40,197 bases of DNA. Source: a virus. Both the position numbers and the translations under genes were made by a program. Positions within the stretch are counted from its first letter, which is position 1. Every line of letters starts with the position of its first letter. Location of the stretch: IMG/VR virus record IMGVR_UViG_3300021071_000002, positions 1-40,197 of that record; one strand, given 5' to 3'. Below the pieces are notes generated by a model. The model was not told the origin of the DNA. It did no database searches and worked only from the letters and a program-made list of their open reading frames with translations. Positions 1 to 6,584 of the stretch are shown here, piece by piece.

Positions 1-428
1 CTGAAGTGGCTGTTTGCGCCCACGATCACATGGTCAAGCAGGCTGATCTGGATGATCTTCCCTGCCTCCACGAGCCGCTGGGTAAGCGTGCGGTCTGCCA
101 CGCTCGGACTGGCCTCGCCGCTCGGGTGGTTGTGCATGACGAGCACGGCATACGCCCCTATGGCCACCGCCCCCCGGAACACATCCCGCGCATGGACGAC
201 GCATTCATTCAGCGACCCGATCCCAACGAGCGTGTGACCGATGGCCGAGAGGCGGGTGTTGAGCATGACGGACACGCACATCTCCCGCTCGGGGTCATAC
301 CACGGCATCACCGCGATTTTCTCCTGCCAGTAGGCCGCGGCGGACATCGGATCATCCACGCGCATCGAACCGGGCGTTTCGTTGAGCCGCTGGATGCGGA
401 TCTCAAACGTGGATTTCGAGTAGCGCAT
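1..428 (-). CDS. radC: RadC-like JAB/JAMM domain protein (3' end outside window)
   Basis: Reading the minus strand from the ATG at 428 gives an open frame to the window edge, so only the first 142 or so residues are visible. The metal-binding signature HNHPSGEASPSVAD (HxH...S..D) is followed by LLDHVIVG, which is diagnostic of the RadC family (DUF2466, a JAB-type metalloprotease fold). RadC proteins are common on phages, plasmids and islands, and their biochemical role is unsettled. A purine-rich Shine-Dalgarno site (GGAG) lies just upstream of ATG. The start overlaps the 3' end of the preceding small gene, so it is the last visible gene of the minus-strand operon. Confidence 0.88.
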   Translation of the reverse strand, partial: MRYSKSTFEIRIQRLNETPGSMRVDDPMSAAAYWQEKIAVMPWYDPEREMCVSVMLNTRLSAIGHTLVGIGSLNECVVHARDVFRGAVAIGAYAVLVMHNHPSGEASPSVADRTLTQRLVEAGKIIQISLLDHVIVGANSHF

Positions 429-552
429 GGCCCTCCAGTTTCCGGGCGATCGAGGCGACGGCCTCCGCGCCCTTCTTATATACGACGACCGCAATGAGCG
501 CGTCCCCGCGCCACACCGCCCAGAACCGGTTGTATCGGGCGATGCGGATCAT
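403..552 (-). CDS. 49-aa small protein of the left operon, function unknown
   Basis: The start is the ATG at 552 because it follows a strong AGGAGG-type Shine-Dalgarno site and forms an ATGA overlap with the upstream gene. The product is mostly one hydrophobic-basic stretch (FWAVWRGDALIAVVVYKKGA) followed by a short amphipathic tail. It could be a two-strand beta hairpin plus helix, as in small phage regulatory proteins. No family is recognised. The longer upstream extension of this frame runs antiparallel and parallel to real genes and is not used. The 3' end overlaps the start of the RadC-like gene by 26 nt, which suggests translational coupling. Confidence 0.6.
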   Translation of the reverse strand: MIRIARYNRFWAVWRGDALIAVVVYKKGAEAVASIARKLEGHALLEIHV

Positions 553-737
553 GGCGTTTCCTCCTGCGTTGATGGCGCGCGGCGCTCCCAGTCCAGGGCG
601 GCGGCTTCCGCTTGCGCGTGGGTGGGGAAGTTCTCCCCGACCCACCGCTCGAAAGCCCCGCCCGCATCCCGGCCACCGCGCACAACTGTCCAACCAAGGG
701 CGGCGGGGACAACTTCCGGCTGATGAAGCACGTTCAT
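549..737 (-). CDS. 62-aa small protein of the left operon, function unknown
   Basis: ATG at 737 overlaps the stop of the preceding HTH gene as ATGA, with GGGGTGGGG upstream as a ribosome-binding site. The sequence contains GWTVVRGGRDAGGAFERWVG followed by an alanine-rich helix (AQAEAAALDWERR). That pattern is typical of small phage proteins with one beta hairpin and one helix, in which a W..V.....G...W.G.. core precedes a helix. No function can be assigned. Membership of an operon in which every junction is overlapping is the main support for it being a real gene. Confidence 0.6.
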   Translation of the reverse strand: MNVLHQPEVVPAALGWTVVRGGRDAGGAFERWVGENFPTHAQAEAAALDWERRAPSTQEETP

Positions 738-1324
738 TTTCCCCACCCCTCTCTGCGGATGCGGGCCTTGAGCGTGTTGACCGGCACGTTGAACTGCGCT
801 GCCGTCTGCTTCACGCTCCGGTCGCGCACGTAGCGGCGTTTGATTGCCTTCCAATCCGGTCCGAGGATCGCACGGATTGGGGCTGGAATGCCGCGAATTT
901 CCGCGCGCCGCCGGACGTTTGGGATAGCGATGGAACCGTCGTCCGCGATGCTCTCGGGGAGTTGGGCGTCCGCCATCGGGTTGAACCGCTTGGTTTCCTT
1001 CCGCGTCTCCAGCCGCGACATCCGCTGTTGGATTCCCACAAGTGCCGTGCCCGTCACCGCATTGACCGCCTCACCAACGAGCTTCGGGATGTTCACCGAG
1101 GGCATTCCCCGGCGGGTTGTCGTAATCGCGGCCATCTGCGTGGTCACAATCTCGCGGATCAACTCCAGCGGGATTTCCGTGATCGCATAGACAACTCCCG
1201 TCAGGCTTTCCAGCCCGAGCGACTGTTTCATCTTTTCGCGGGCCTCGCGGGGCGTTTCCGCTTCGAGCCGCTCGTCAAAGACAATCTCGCTCGACCGGCT
1301 TGCCACAAGTTTGAAGAGTTTCAT
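734..1324 (-). CDS. Phage protein with C-terminal helix-turn-helix
   Basis: The 196-aa product starts at ATG 1324, overlapping the stop of the amidotransferase gene as ATGA. Residues 1 to 55 form a compact alpha/beta-looking N-terminal part ending in LTGVVYAITEIP. The middle is helical. The last 45 residues (DWKAIKRRYVRDRSVKQTAA then NVPVNTLKARIRREGW) are a textbook helix-turn-helix of the kind found in terminase small subunits and sigma-like phage regulators. Since a separate terminase small subunit exists at 7.8 kb, a regulatory or DNA-binding role in the early region is more likely. No specific family name is recognised. Confidence 0.75.
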   Translation of the reverse strand: MKLFKLVASRSSEIVFDERLEAETPREAREKMKQSLGLESLTGVVYAITEIPLELIREIVTTQMAAITTTRRGMPSVNIPKLVGEAVNAVTGTALVGIQQRMSRLETRKETKRFNPMADAQLPESIADDGSIAIPNVRRRAEIRGIPAPIRAILGPDWKAIKRRYVRDRSVKQTAAQFNVPVNTLKARIRREGWGK

Positions 1325-1953
1325 GCTACGGCCTCCGTTGCTGCCCAGAGGGCGAGTTGGTCGGTGGGCTTCTTCCTCCAACGAAGATTCCCCGAGCGTT
1401 CGAGCTCGTAGAGGAACCCGAGATTCGAGCACCGCATCCCGTTCCATTCCCGCCAGTCCCCGAAGAGGCTGGTTTTGCTCGCGCTCATGAGCACGAACCG
1501 CCCGTCCACGCTATCGAGCAGATCCGGATCGTGCAGGTGGTTCACCAGCAGCGCCATCACCCGGCTGTCGCTGATCGGCCCGCCGACTTTCCGTTTCTCG
1601 GCTTTTTCGATGTAGGCGAGAGCGTCTTTGAACCCGCCCCACGTCCCATTGTGGAACAGGACGCGGCTTGCTTTCCCCACGAGCGCGGTTTGCGCCGACC
1701 GGTTCACCGGGAACGGGTGGCAGAGCTCCGGACTGATCCCTCCCACGCTCGCCCAACGGAAGTGGATCACGACCTCCCCCTTGAGCTTGCGCAGCAGTTG
1801 ATGAACTTCGATGGGGCCAAGGTTCTTGGCCCACTGCACTTCCCCACCAGCCCGCCATGCCACTCCCGCACCATGCGGGTTGGCAGCAGCGCAGGCCATC
1901 AGGGTATTCAGGCCCGGCCGCACTTTCGGCGGGCACACGATGATAACGCACAT
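1321..1953 (-). CDS. Class II glutamine amidotransferase-like (Ntn hydrolase) protein
   Basis: The 210-aa protein begins MCVIIV, placing a cysteine at residue 2 as the expected N-terminal nucleophile once Met is removed. HFRWASVGG and LFHNGTWGG match the arginine-containing and HNG elements of class II (GATase-2) domains. The family hydrolyses glutamine or acts as an Ntn amidohydrolase. No synthetase domain is attached, so a partner would receive the ammonia or supply the substrate. The amidoligase gene directly upstream is the obvious partner, and such pairings have been described for phage amidoligase clusters. A Shine-Dalgarno site (GGAAAA) precedes ATG 1953. Confidence 0.82.
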   Translation of the reverse strand: MCVIIVCPPKVRPGLNTLMACAAANPHGAGVAWRAGGEVQWAKNLGPIEVHQLLRKLKGEVVIHFRWASVGGISPELCHPFPVNRSAQTALVGKASRVLFHNGTWGGFKDALAYIEKAEKRKVGGPISDSRVMALLVNHLHDPDLLDSVDGRFVLMSASKTSLFGDWREWNGMRCSNLGFLYELERSGNLRWRKKPTDQLALWAATEAVA

Positions 1954-1992
1954 ATTTTCCTTTCTGTTTTGTTGGTTGATTTGTGCCGCCGA

Positions 1993-2009
1993 CTACGCAC
2001 GTTGCGTAG
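1993..2009. repeat. Perfect stem-loop between amidoligase and amidotransferase genes
   Basis: CTACGCA and TGCGTAG form a 7-bp stem with a 3-nt loop (CGT) in the only sizeable gap (72 nt) of the left operon. No T-run follows on the minus strand, so it is not a standard terminator. It could be an mRNA processing or stability element, or an operator. Confidence 0.5.
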
Positions 2010-2025
2010 CCATGAGCACAAAAAG

Positions 2026-2970
2026 TTAGAGATTCGCGTCGGCATATCGTCCGTCGAATTGGCGGCAGAGGCGCAGGGCCTCGCGGCTGTGATTGGCGAA
2101 ATCCGCGTGCAGGCGGCCGAAGAGCCCGAGGGCAACCGGGCGGCTGGATCCTGTCCATCCAAGGTAATCCCAGAGGAACTGCACCGACTCGGCGGCGTTG
2201 CGGGTGCGCGACTGCTGGAGCTTGTTCTTTGTGAACCCGCCGAGGCATTGAACCTCGTGAGCGCGGCGGCAGAGCCCGAGGGCAGTCCCCACGTGATGTT
2301 GGACTTTCGCCAAATTGACCGTGCCGGCGAAGGCGCGGAACTCCACGAGGCCGTGGCTGAAGAGCTTGCGGAAATTCACCATCCCGCGTCCGCACGCCAC
2401 CGCTGCTTGTTCCTTGCGTCTCACATCCGCGTCGTGCTGCATCTTTTTGACGAGCTTTGCCACGTCCTCCGCGAACGTGTGGCTGAAGTGGTTCAGGTGA
2501 CGTCCCGTGCCCGTCTGGCCGTAGATCGCGCGCGCGTGCCACTGGGCGATGTGGGCGAGCTTGCGGGCGAAGTCCGCTCGGGCTTGTGCGTCCGAGGCAC
2601 CGATCACGCTGTCCACGCTCACGGTCACATGACATCCGCAGGAATCGTTGACCCGCGCCCCGATCCCGTTCAGCCAGCCAACGAAGTCGCACATCCCCGC
2701 CACCCCGGCCTCCCCGTGGAGGATGGGCGACACAAACTCGCAGGCCATCTCCCCCGGCTGGCACCGGATCGAGCCGTCGCGTTCGGCGTTCCATTTGGCC
2801 CGGTTGAAGGCGGGGGCGGCAAGGATCGTGGACTCGCCCACGCGAAGTCCTCCGGTCACGGGGCGGCCCCCATGGTAAGATCCAACGGTGATCCCGCTCG
2901 TGGCGGGAATGGCGGTTTCCAGTTCAATCCCGAAGCGGATCTCCGTGGCTTTGATGTCGGCTGGTTTCAT
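2026..2970 (-). CDS. Putative amidoligase (glutamine-synthetase-fold, Amidoligase_2 family)
   Basis: The 314-aa product carries the family hallmarks in order: FGIELET near residue 13 (GxExE strand), ERDGSI and then EFVSP near residues 80 to 100, SCGCHVTVSVD near 130 (GxHVHV-like motif), and VEFRAFAGT near 225 (the EfR element). Amidoligases of this family are predicted to make amide bonds between a carboxylate and an amine using ATP; substrates are mostly unknown. The start ATG 2970 follows GAGGG and lies 2 nt past the stop of the 83-aa small gene, so the two are translationally coupled. The next gene is a glutamine amidotransferase domain. The longer reading frame to 3027 overlaps the upstream gene and is rejected. 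Confidence 0.8.
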   Translation of the reverse strand: MKPADIKATEIRFGIELETAIPATSGITVGSYHGGRPVTGGLRVGESTILAAPAFNRAKWNAERDGSIRCQPGEMACEFVSPILHGEAGVAGMCDFVGWLNGIGARVNDSCGCHVTVSVDSVIGASDAQARADFARKLAHIAQWHARAIYGQTGTGRHLNHFSHTFAEDVAKLVKKMQHDADVRRKEQAAVACGRGMVNFRKLFSHGLVEFRAFAGTVNLAKVQHHVGTALGLCRRAHEVQCLGGFTKNKLQQSRTRNAAESVQFLWDYLGWTGSSRPVALGLFGRLHADFANHSREALRLCRQFDGRYADANL

Positions 2971-2972
2971 AA

Positions 2973-3224
2973 TCAGCCCTCGTAATCGCGGACCCCATGA
3001 ACTTCGGCTCCGGTTTGCTCCACCCACTTGTCGAGGGCAGCGAGGTTTTTGAAGACCAGCCTCCAGCTCGTGCTTTTCATGCCCTTCACCCCATAGGCTT
3101 CCACTCTGGCGGCCAGTTGATTTGATGTTGTCGTTTTCATATAGGTTGTTGCTGAAGTTATTGTTGACTGAGGCTTGAACCTCTTCCGGTCAGCCGCGTA
3201 GTGTCCATCGGAAATGAACGCCAT
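2973..3224 (-). CDS. 83-aa basic small protein, first gene of the amidoligase operon
   Basis: ATG 3224 is chosen because GGGAG sits 8 nt upstream; an internal ATG at 3140 has no Shine-Dalgarno site. The N-terminal third is basic and Thr/Ser-rich, and the C-terminal part (VKGMKSTSWRLVFKN then ALDKWVEQTGAEVHGVRD) looks like a small alpha/beta fold in which a helix ALDKWVE is followed by a strand. From memory similar KGMKST-W small proteins occur in other phages and islands, without assigned function. Its 2-nt spacing from the amidoligase suggests that it could be a partner, regulator or protein substrate. Confidence 0.65.
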   Translation of the reverse strand: MAFISDGHYAADRKRFKPQSTITSATTYMKTTTSNQLAARVEAYGVKGMKSTSWRLVFKNLAALDKWVEQTGAEVHGVRDYEG

Positions 3225-3428
3225 ATTTGTCTCCCATTTTACTTAGGTTCAACGGGTTGGCATGATAGTTGAATAACCCGCACGGTCAGTTCGGACAGCA
3301 TTTATCAGGCGTAGGAATGCGTTTGCTCGTCAGCCTCAAAATGGCCGGAACTTGTGTTGATGCCTCGTGGCGGGCGGGTGCCCTCCGGGGTGGTATAGGG
3401 GGAGGCCGAAAACCGCATTTTCTTCCTG

Positions 3429-3456
3429 TTGCGCGATGTCGGAAAATCCGTAGGGT
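3429..3456 (+). promoter_or_regulatory. Predicted promoter for the YecH-like gene
   Basis: TTGCGC (3429-3434) and TAGGGT (3451-3456) are separated by 16 nt, and ATG 3465 lies 8 nt after the second box, so transcription would begin at or next to the start codon. No Shine-Dalgarno site is present, consistent with a leaderless message. The boxes match the sigma-70 consensus only partly. Confidence 0.35.
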
Positions 3457-3464
3457 GCAGCCCA

Positions 3465-3713
3465 ATGACAACCAACCAAGTCCACGGGCACGAGATCATG
3501 TCGCTCGTCGCCAAATATCCGGAGGGCATTGAGGTCGCCACTCTCAGCGACATCGTTGAGCACGAGTTCGGCTCCGGCACACGCTTCTTCACATGCTCGG
3601 CGGAAGGGATGACGCTCCAAGAGCTCATGACCATCCTGGTCGAGCGAGGCAAATTCCAACTCCGCGACAACCGGCTTTTCCCCGGCGACGCTCCTGCCTG
3701 CAACCACGACTGA
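3465..3713 (+). CDS. YecH-family (DUF2492) probable metal-binding protein
   Basis: The 82-aa protein starts MTTNQVHGHEIM and contains TRFFTCSAEGMTLQELM, ends near GKFQ and finishes in CNHD. The conserved HGHE, FxTCSA, MT..EL and terminal CNH pattern is that of the small YecH/DUF2492 proteins described as probable metal-binding proteins. It is transcribed against all its neighbours and ends 3 nt before the end of the DNA ligase gene on the other strand. This placement inside a phage early region is typical of a moron, an extra gene carried with its own promoter. The role in the phage or host is unknown. ATG 3465 is preferred over upstream GTG or ATG codons because homologues begin at this Met. 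Confidence 0.78.
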   Translation: MTTNQVHGHEIMSLVAKYPEGIEVATLSDIVEHEFGSGTRFFTCSAEGMTLQELMTILVERGKFQLRDNRLFPGDAPACNHD

Positions 3714-3716
3714 GGC

Positions 3717-4652
3717 TCACATATCCCATGCCTCGCGGAACCCGATGAACTTGGGGAACCGGGGGGCGTCTTTGGCTCCGCTTGGCTGGTGGCTGAATTT
3801 GACGAGCTTCCCAATCAATGACTCCTTCCGCAGCCACAGGCTTGCCCGGTCGATGCCGCCGAGCACATGGTTGTAGCCAAGCCGGAATTCCACGCCCGTA
3901 TCAATCACCCGGACGATGAACCCGCCGAGCTCGCCCCGGCCGATCATCCCGGCTTGGGCCATGCTCCGCTTCGTGCGTCCGAAGGCGTCAAGCCCGGCTT
4001 CGTTCTGGTTGGTCATCCCCTCGTAAGGTTCGAGCACAACCGCCTCAGCATCCTCAAACCGCTTGATCTTGAGCAGCCAGCCCTCGCGCTCGGTTGAACG
4101 ACCGCATTTGTATGGCCCCGCAGGATCGCGCACCATCACGCCCTCGTATCCCTCGGCAAGGCATTTTTCCTCATAAGCGGCGAGCTGGGCGGCGTCGGCA
4201 ATTTCCACCGGCAACACCTTCTCGACGTGCTTCCACTCGGGCAGGCGCGCGAGTTCCTGCATCCGGCAGGCATAGGGAACTTCCACGCCCTCGCACACAT
4301 AATCAAAGACGTGGAAGAGGAAATCCGGCTCGCCGCTTTCCCGGCCGATCGCGCTCGTGGTGGCATTGAACGTGCCCCCGCGCAGCATGAGCTCGCCGTC
4401 CACGCCGTCCGGCAGGTTCGCCTCAATCCACTCGCGGGCGAACCGGTTGCTGATCGGCTTGTAGGAACGCGTGAGTGCGCGGCCTCGGATTTTCAGGCAG
4501 CGGATCCCATCCAACTTGGGCGTGGCCAACACCGGAAAGTGCAGGTTCGCCGGGCACTCGCATTTCCCGGCGAGCATCGGCTTGGTGATTTGCGCGGGGT
4601 TCGCCGCGTGCGATCCGGTCTTGTCCGGCGTGGCTATGTTTTGCGTCTTCAC
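3717..4652 (-). CDS. ATP-dependent DNA ligase, phage T7-like
   Basis: The protein contains the nucleotidyltransferase motif I KLDGIR with the adenylated lysine near residue 46. It also carries DGELMLRGG (motif III-like), FHVFDYVCEG, EGYEGVMVRD (motif IV) and WLLKIKRF (motif V), and ends with an OB-fold region containing RGELGGFIVRV. At 311 aa it matches small phage ligases that seal nicks in DNA. GTG 4652 is chosen because it puts the motifs at family positions and sits 37 nt after a 16-bp element also found 36 nt before the RarA-like gene. ATG codons at 4718 and 4763 in the same frame are alternatives but lack good ribosome sites and overlap the divergent promoter. Confidence 0.85.
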   Translation of the reverse strand: MKTQNIATPDKTGSHAANPAQITKPMLAGKCECPANLHFPVLATPKLDGIRCLKIRGRALTRSYKPISNRFAREWIEANLPDGVDGELMLRGGTFNATTSAIGRESGEPDFLFHVFDYVCEGVEVPYACRMQELARLPEWKHVEKVLPVEIADAAQLAAYEEKCLAEGYEGVMVRDPAGPYKCGRSTEREGWLLKIKRFEDAEAVVLEPYEGMTNQNEAGLDAFGRTKRSMAQAGMIGRGELGGFIVRVIDTGVEFRLGYNHVLGGIDRASLWLRKESLIGKLVKFSHQPSGAKDAPRFPKFIGFREAWDM

Positions 4653-4689
4653 CCCTATTTTATCCTGCTCCGATGCCTCGCCGTGGAAG

Positions 4690-4705
4690 CGCTGAATGAC
4701 ACCAT
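4690..4705 (-). promoter_or_regulatory. Shared 16-bp upstream element, copy 1 (DNA ligase)
   Basis: Read on the minus strand, ATGGTGTCATTCAGCG is repeated exactly at 5645-5660. Here it ends 37 nt before GTG 4652. It may be an operator or part of an early promoter; a TAAAAT hexamer lies closer to the start. Confidence 0.5.
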
Positions 4706-4770
4706 AGTTTTCGCCCATTTTGCGCGGACAGCCTGAGTTGGCGCGGAAGTTGAAACCGCTCATTTTGAGA

Positions 4771-4799
4771 CTTTCGCTGGCGCAGGTTCCTGATATACC
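4771..4799 (+). promoter_or_regulatory. Weak predicted promoter for the 72-aa gene
   Basis: An extended -10-like TGATATACC (hexamer TATACC at 4794-4799) ends 6 nt before ATG 4806. The -35 candidate CTTTCG at 4771-4776 is poor. The position implies a leaderless or nearly leaderless transcript. Confidence 0.3.
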
Positions 4800-4805
4800 G
4801 CCCAC

Positions 4806-5024
4806 ATGGATTATGAAGCCGTCAACGCCATGCTCGTCATGTTCGGGCAATCGCCAATTCCGGAGCCGAAAGAAGGATCAGAGAAGGAGAAGCTGACGCA
4901 TCTTCTGGACGTTTATACGGATCGCCTGATTGCCGCCAATCCCGGCAAATACGATTCGATCCCGCGCGATATTATTCCCGAGACCATCATCCAAGGTTTG
5001 CGCACGCGAATCGCCGAACTTTAG
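4806..5024 (+). CDS. 72-aa acidic small protein, unknown
   Basis: The predicted product has an amphipathic helix (NAMLVMFGQSPIPEP) followed by a charged helical stretch (EGSEKEKLTHLLDVYTDRLI) and a short C-terminal helix. The composition looks protein-like, and the frame is open from an ATG with a -10-like box just upstream. The stop codon overlaps the stop of the minus-strand gene downstream (TAG over TTA), so the genes converge exactly. It sits, like the YecH-like gene, in inverse orientation inside the early operon and is probably a moron. No family was recognised. Confidence 0.55.
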   Translation: MDYEAVNAMLVMFGQSPIPEPKEGSEKEKLTHLLDVYTDRLIAANPGKYDSIPRDIIPETIIQGLRTRIAEL

Positions 5025-5608
5025 CCGTCAACCAAATGATCAAAGAGCCCCGGCTGGAATGGCTGGAGGGCGGCATGCTCGGCGTTGAAGAATTGAGCCT
5101 TGGTGGCTCCTGACGCCTTCCCCTTGCGGGTGTGGCAGTCAAACGCATAGTCGGGAATGGGGATGTATTCCGGGGCTTTGCGAAGATCGTCCGCAAGTGT
5201 GCTGGCATCCACTCCCTTCATCTGGTCATAGACGAGATTTTGAAGGTGGTCGGGGTCGCGGCTTTTCTTGACCGCGCAGAGGATGATCACCGCTTTGGAA
5301 ATGAAGATCCTGCCCTTGGCCTTCCGGGCGGGCACGTTGTCGTTCACGATCAGGTAGGAATCGTGGAGCGCCTTGACCTCGGCGGTAATCAGGCCCCAGC
5401 AATCCTCCGCACTCACAGTGAGGAGCCGCTTCCACACGTAGTTGCCAAACCCGCTCGCCCAGAGTTCCAACGCCCAGTATCCGGCAAGCTGGGTGTCGGC
5501 GCGGCGGATTGATTTCTGCATCGCCGACGACACTTCGCTGAATTTGTAGTTCCTGATCGTGCAAAGTTCCATATCAGGTGGCCCAAGGCGGAAGAGTGGC
5601 TTTTCCAT
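5021..5608 (-). CDS. Stand-alone RarA/MgsA C-terminal-domain-like protein
   Basis: The 195-aa protein contains MQKSIRRADTQLAGYWALEL, then KRLLTVSAEDCWGL, a hydrophobic ISKAVIILC segment with KKSRDPDH, and IPIPDYAFDCHTRKGK. This is the order seen in the C-terminal half of RarA/MgsA replication-restart ATPases (pairs of sites worked by one subunit, a SAEDIG-like motif, then K..N, then a P.Y..D..T.KG-like end). The AAA+ ATPase part is absent. Phage and plasmid proteins with only this region exist; they may bind SSB or replication partners. ATG 5608 follows an excellent GAGAGGAGG Shine-Dalgarno site. Confidence 0.62.
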   Translation of the reverse strand: MEKPLFRLGPPDMELCTIRNYKFSEVSSAMQKSIRRADTQLAGYWALELWASGFGNYVWKRLLTVSAEDCWGLITAEVKALHDSYLIVNDNVPARKAKGRIFISKAVIILCAVKKSRDPDHLQNLVYDQMKGVDASTLADDLRKAPEYIPIPDYAFDCHTRKGKASGATKAQFFNAEHAALQPFQPGLFDHLVDG

Positions 5609-5644
5609 GCCTTCCTCCTCTCGTAGAGTAAACGTTATGTAAAT

Positions 5645-5660
5645 CGCTGAATGACACCAT
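5645..5660 (-). promoter_or_regulatory. Shared 16-bp upstream element, copy 2 (RarA-like gene)
   Basis: Identical to the element at 4690-4705 and 36 nt before ATG 5608. The matching distance in both copies argues for a regulatory role in early minus-strand transcription rather than chance. Confidence 0.5.
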
Positions 5661-5740
5661 TTTCTTCATTACAAAAAGAGTATCGCATGGCAGGCGCGGG
5701 GCCGTAGCAGTTCCGGGGGTGCTTTGAGGATGCATCATTT

Positions 5741-6529
5741 TCAGGCGTCCAGGTGAACCGACTGCCGCCTCTTCACGTCCACAACGACGCGATCCTGGCT
5801 TTTGTATTTCTCGAACCGCATGTGCGCTTTCCATTTCGATTTGAGGTAGCGCTTCTCGGCGGCGATGCGTTCCTCCGAGCGGAACAGGGAGTTACCCCCG
5901 AGGTTTTTGTCGCGCTCCTGGGCGAAGCAAAAACGGGCTTCATTCCACACAAGCCGGTTGCGCATCAACTCCGTGAGCGCGGCATCAATGTCGCACTTGC
6001 ACTTGAGGAGCTCATCCCACTTCACTTCTTTTCCGATCACCCCAACTGCCCCGCCCATCCAGTGATGAACGCCAAACGGATCGTTCCTCTGCAAAAGCCG
6101 TGGGTCGCTGCGCTGATGCCAGCCGAATAGCCGCGCACCAGCCCCGAATGCGCATCGGGCGGTATTTTCCACCATGACGGCGGTTTCCTCGACCGAGAGC
6201 TTCCGAACCTTCAGGGCGACCATGCACATTGCTGCCGAAATGTCGTCGTCCATCATGACCAGGCATTCCTCGGGGAAGTGGGCGACGATCCAGTTCCGCG
6301 CGGCACTCACCCCGCTGATCGCGTCGGGAATCCCGACTTTCTCAAGAGGGATGTGCGCGTAACTGGCGATTTCGGATTCCGGCACGACGAGCGTGGCCGA
6401 GGGGAAAAGCCGGTGAGTTGTGATCGAGCGCTGGCGGCTCCGGCTCATGATGACGACGCGGATCGCAATCGCACGGAGTTCCGGGAAATCCACTACAGGG
6501 GCGGGCAGGGTTGCAGGGCCGGGAGTCAT
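5741..6529 (-). CDS. TAGT-like GT-A glycosyltransferase
   Basis: Near the N-terminus the protein has RVVIMSRSRQRSITTH, then LVVPESEIASY, then ISGVSAARNWIV followed by CLVMMDDDIS. The SRGRA-like start, VV.E.E..Y, RNW/RQW and DDD metal-binding motif are what I expect of TET/JBP-associated glycosyltransferases (TAGT), GT-A enzymes predicted to glycosylate hydroxymethylated bases in phage DNA. The 262-aa form from ATG 6529 is given; ATG 6652 would add 41 proline-rich residues overlapping the ParB-like gene by 68 nt. No TET/JBP dioxygenase or hydroxymethyl-nucleotide enzyme is visible here, so the acceptor remains open. Confidence 0.62.
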   Translation of the reverse strand: MTPGPATLPAPVVDFPELRAIAIRVVIMSRSRQRSITTHRLFPSATLVVPESEIASYAHIPLEKVGIPDAISGVSAARNWIVAHFPEECLVMMDDDISAAMCMVALKVRKLSVEETAVMVENTARCAFGAGARLFGWHQRSDPRLLQRNDPFGVHHWMGGAVGVIGKEVKWDELLKCKCDIDAALTELMRNRLVWNEARFCFAQERDKNLGGNSLFRSEERIAAEKRYLKSKWKAHMRFEKYKSQDRVVVDVKRRQSVHLDA

Positions 6530-6584
6530 CTGCCAGTCCGGCTCGGACCCCGGATTTGCGGGGTATGAATCCGCCGTGACGCCA

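Noticed and set aside
494-2985. Long plus-strand open frames of 305 and 542 aa
   Set aside because: They run opposite to the amidoligase, amidotransferase and HTH genes, which have clear motifs and ribosome sites. High GC content keeps antisense frames open.
5574-5834. Minus-strand frame of 86 aa between glycosyltransferase and RarA-like genes
   Set aside because: It overlaps both neighbours, lacks a ribosome site and contains the shared 16-bp element and the upstream region of the RarA-like gene.
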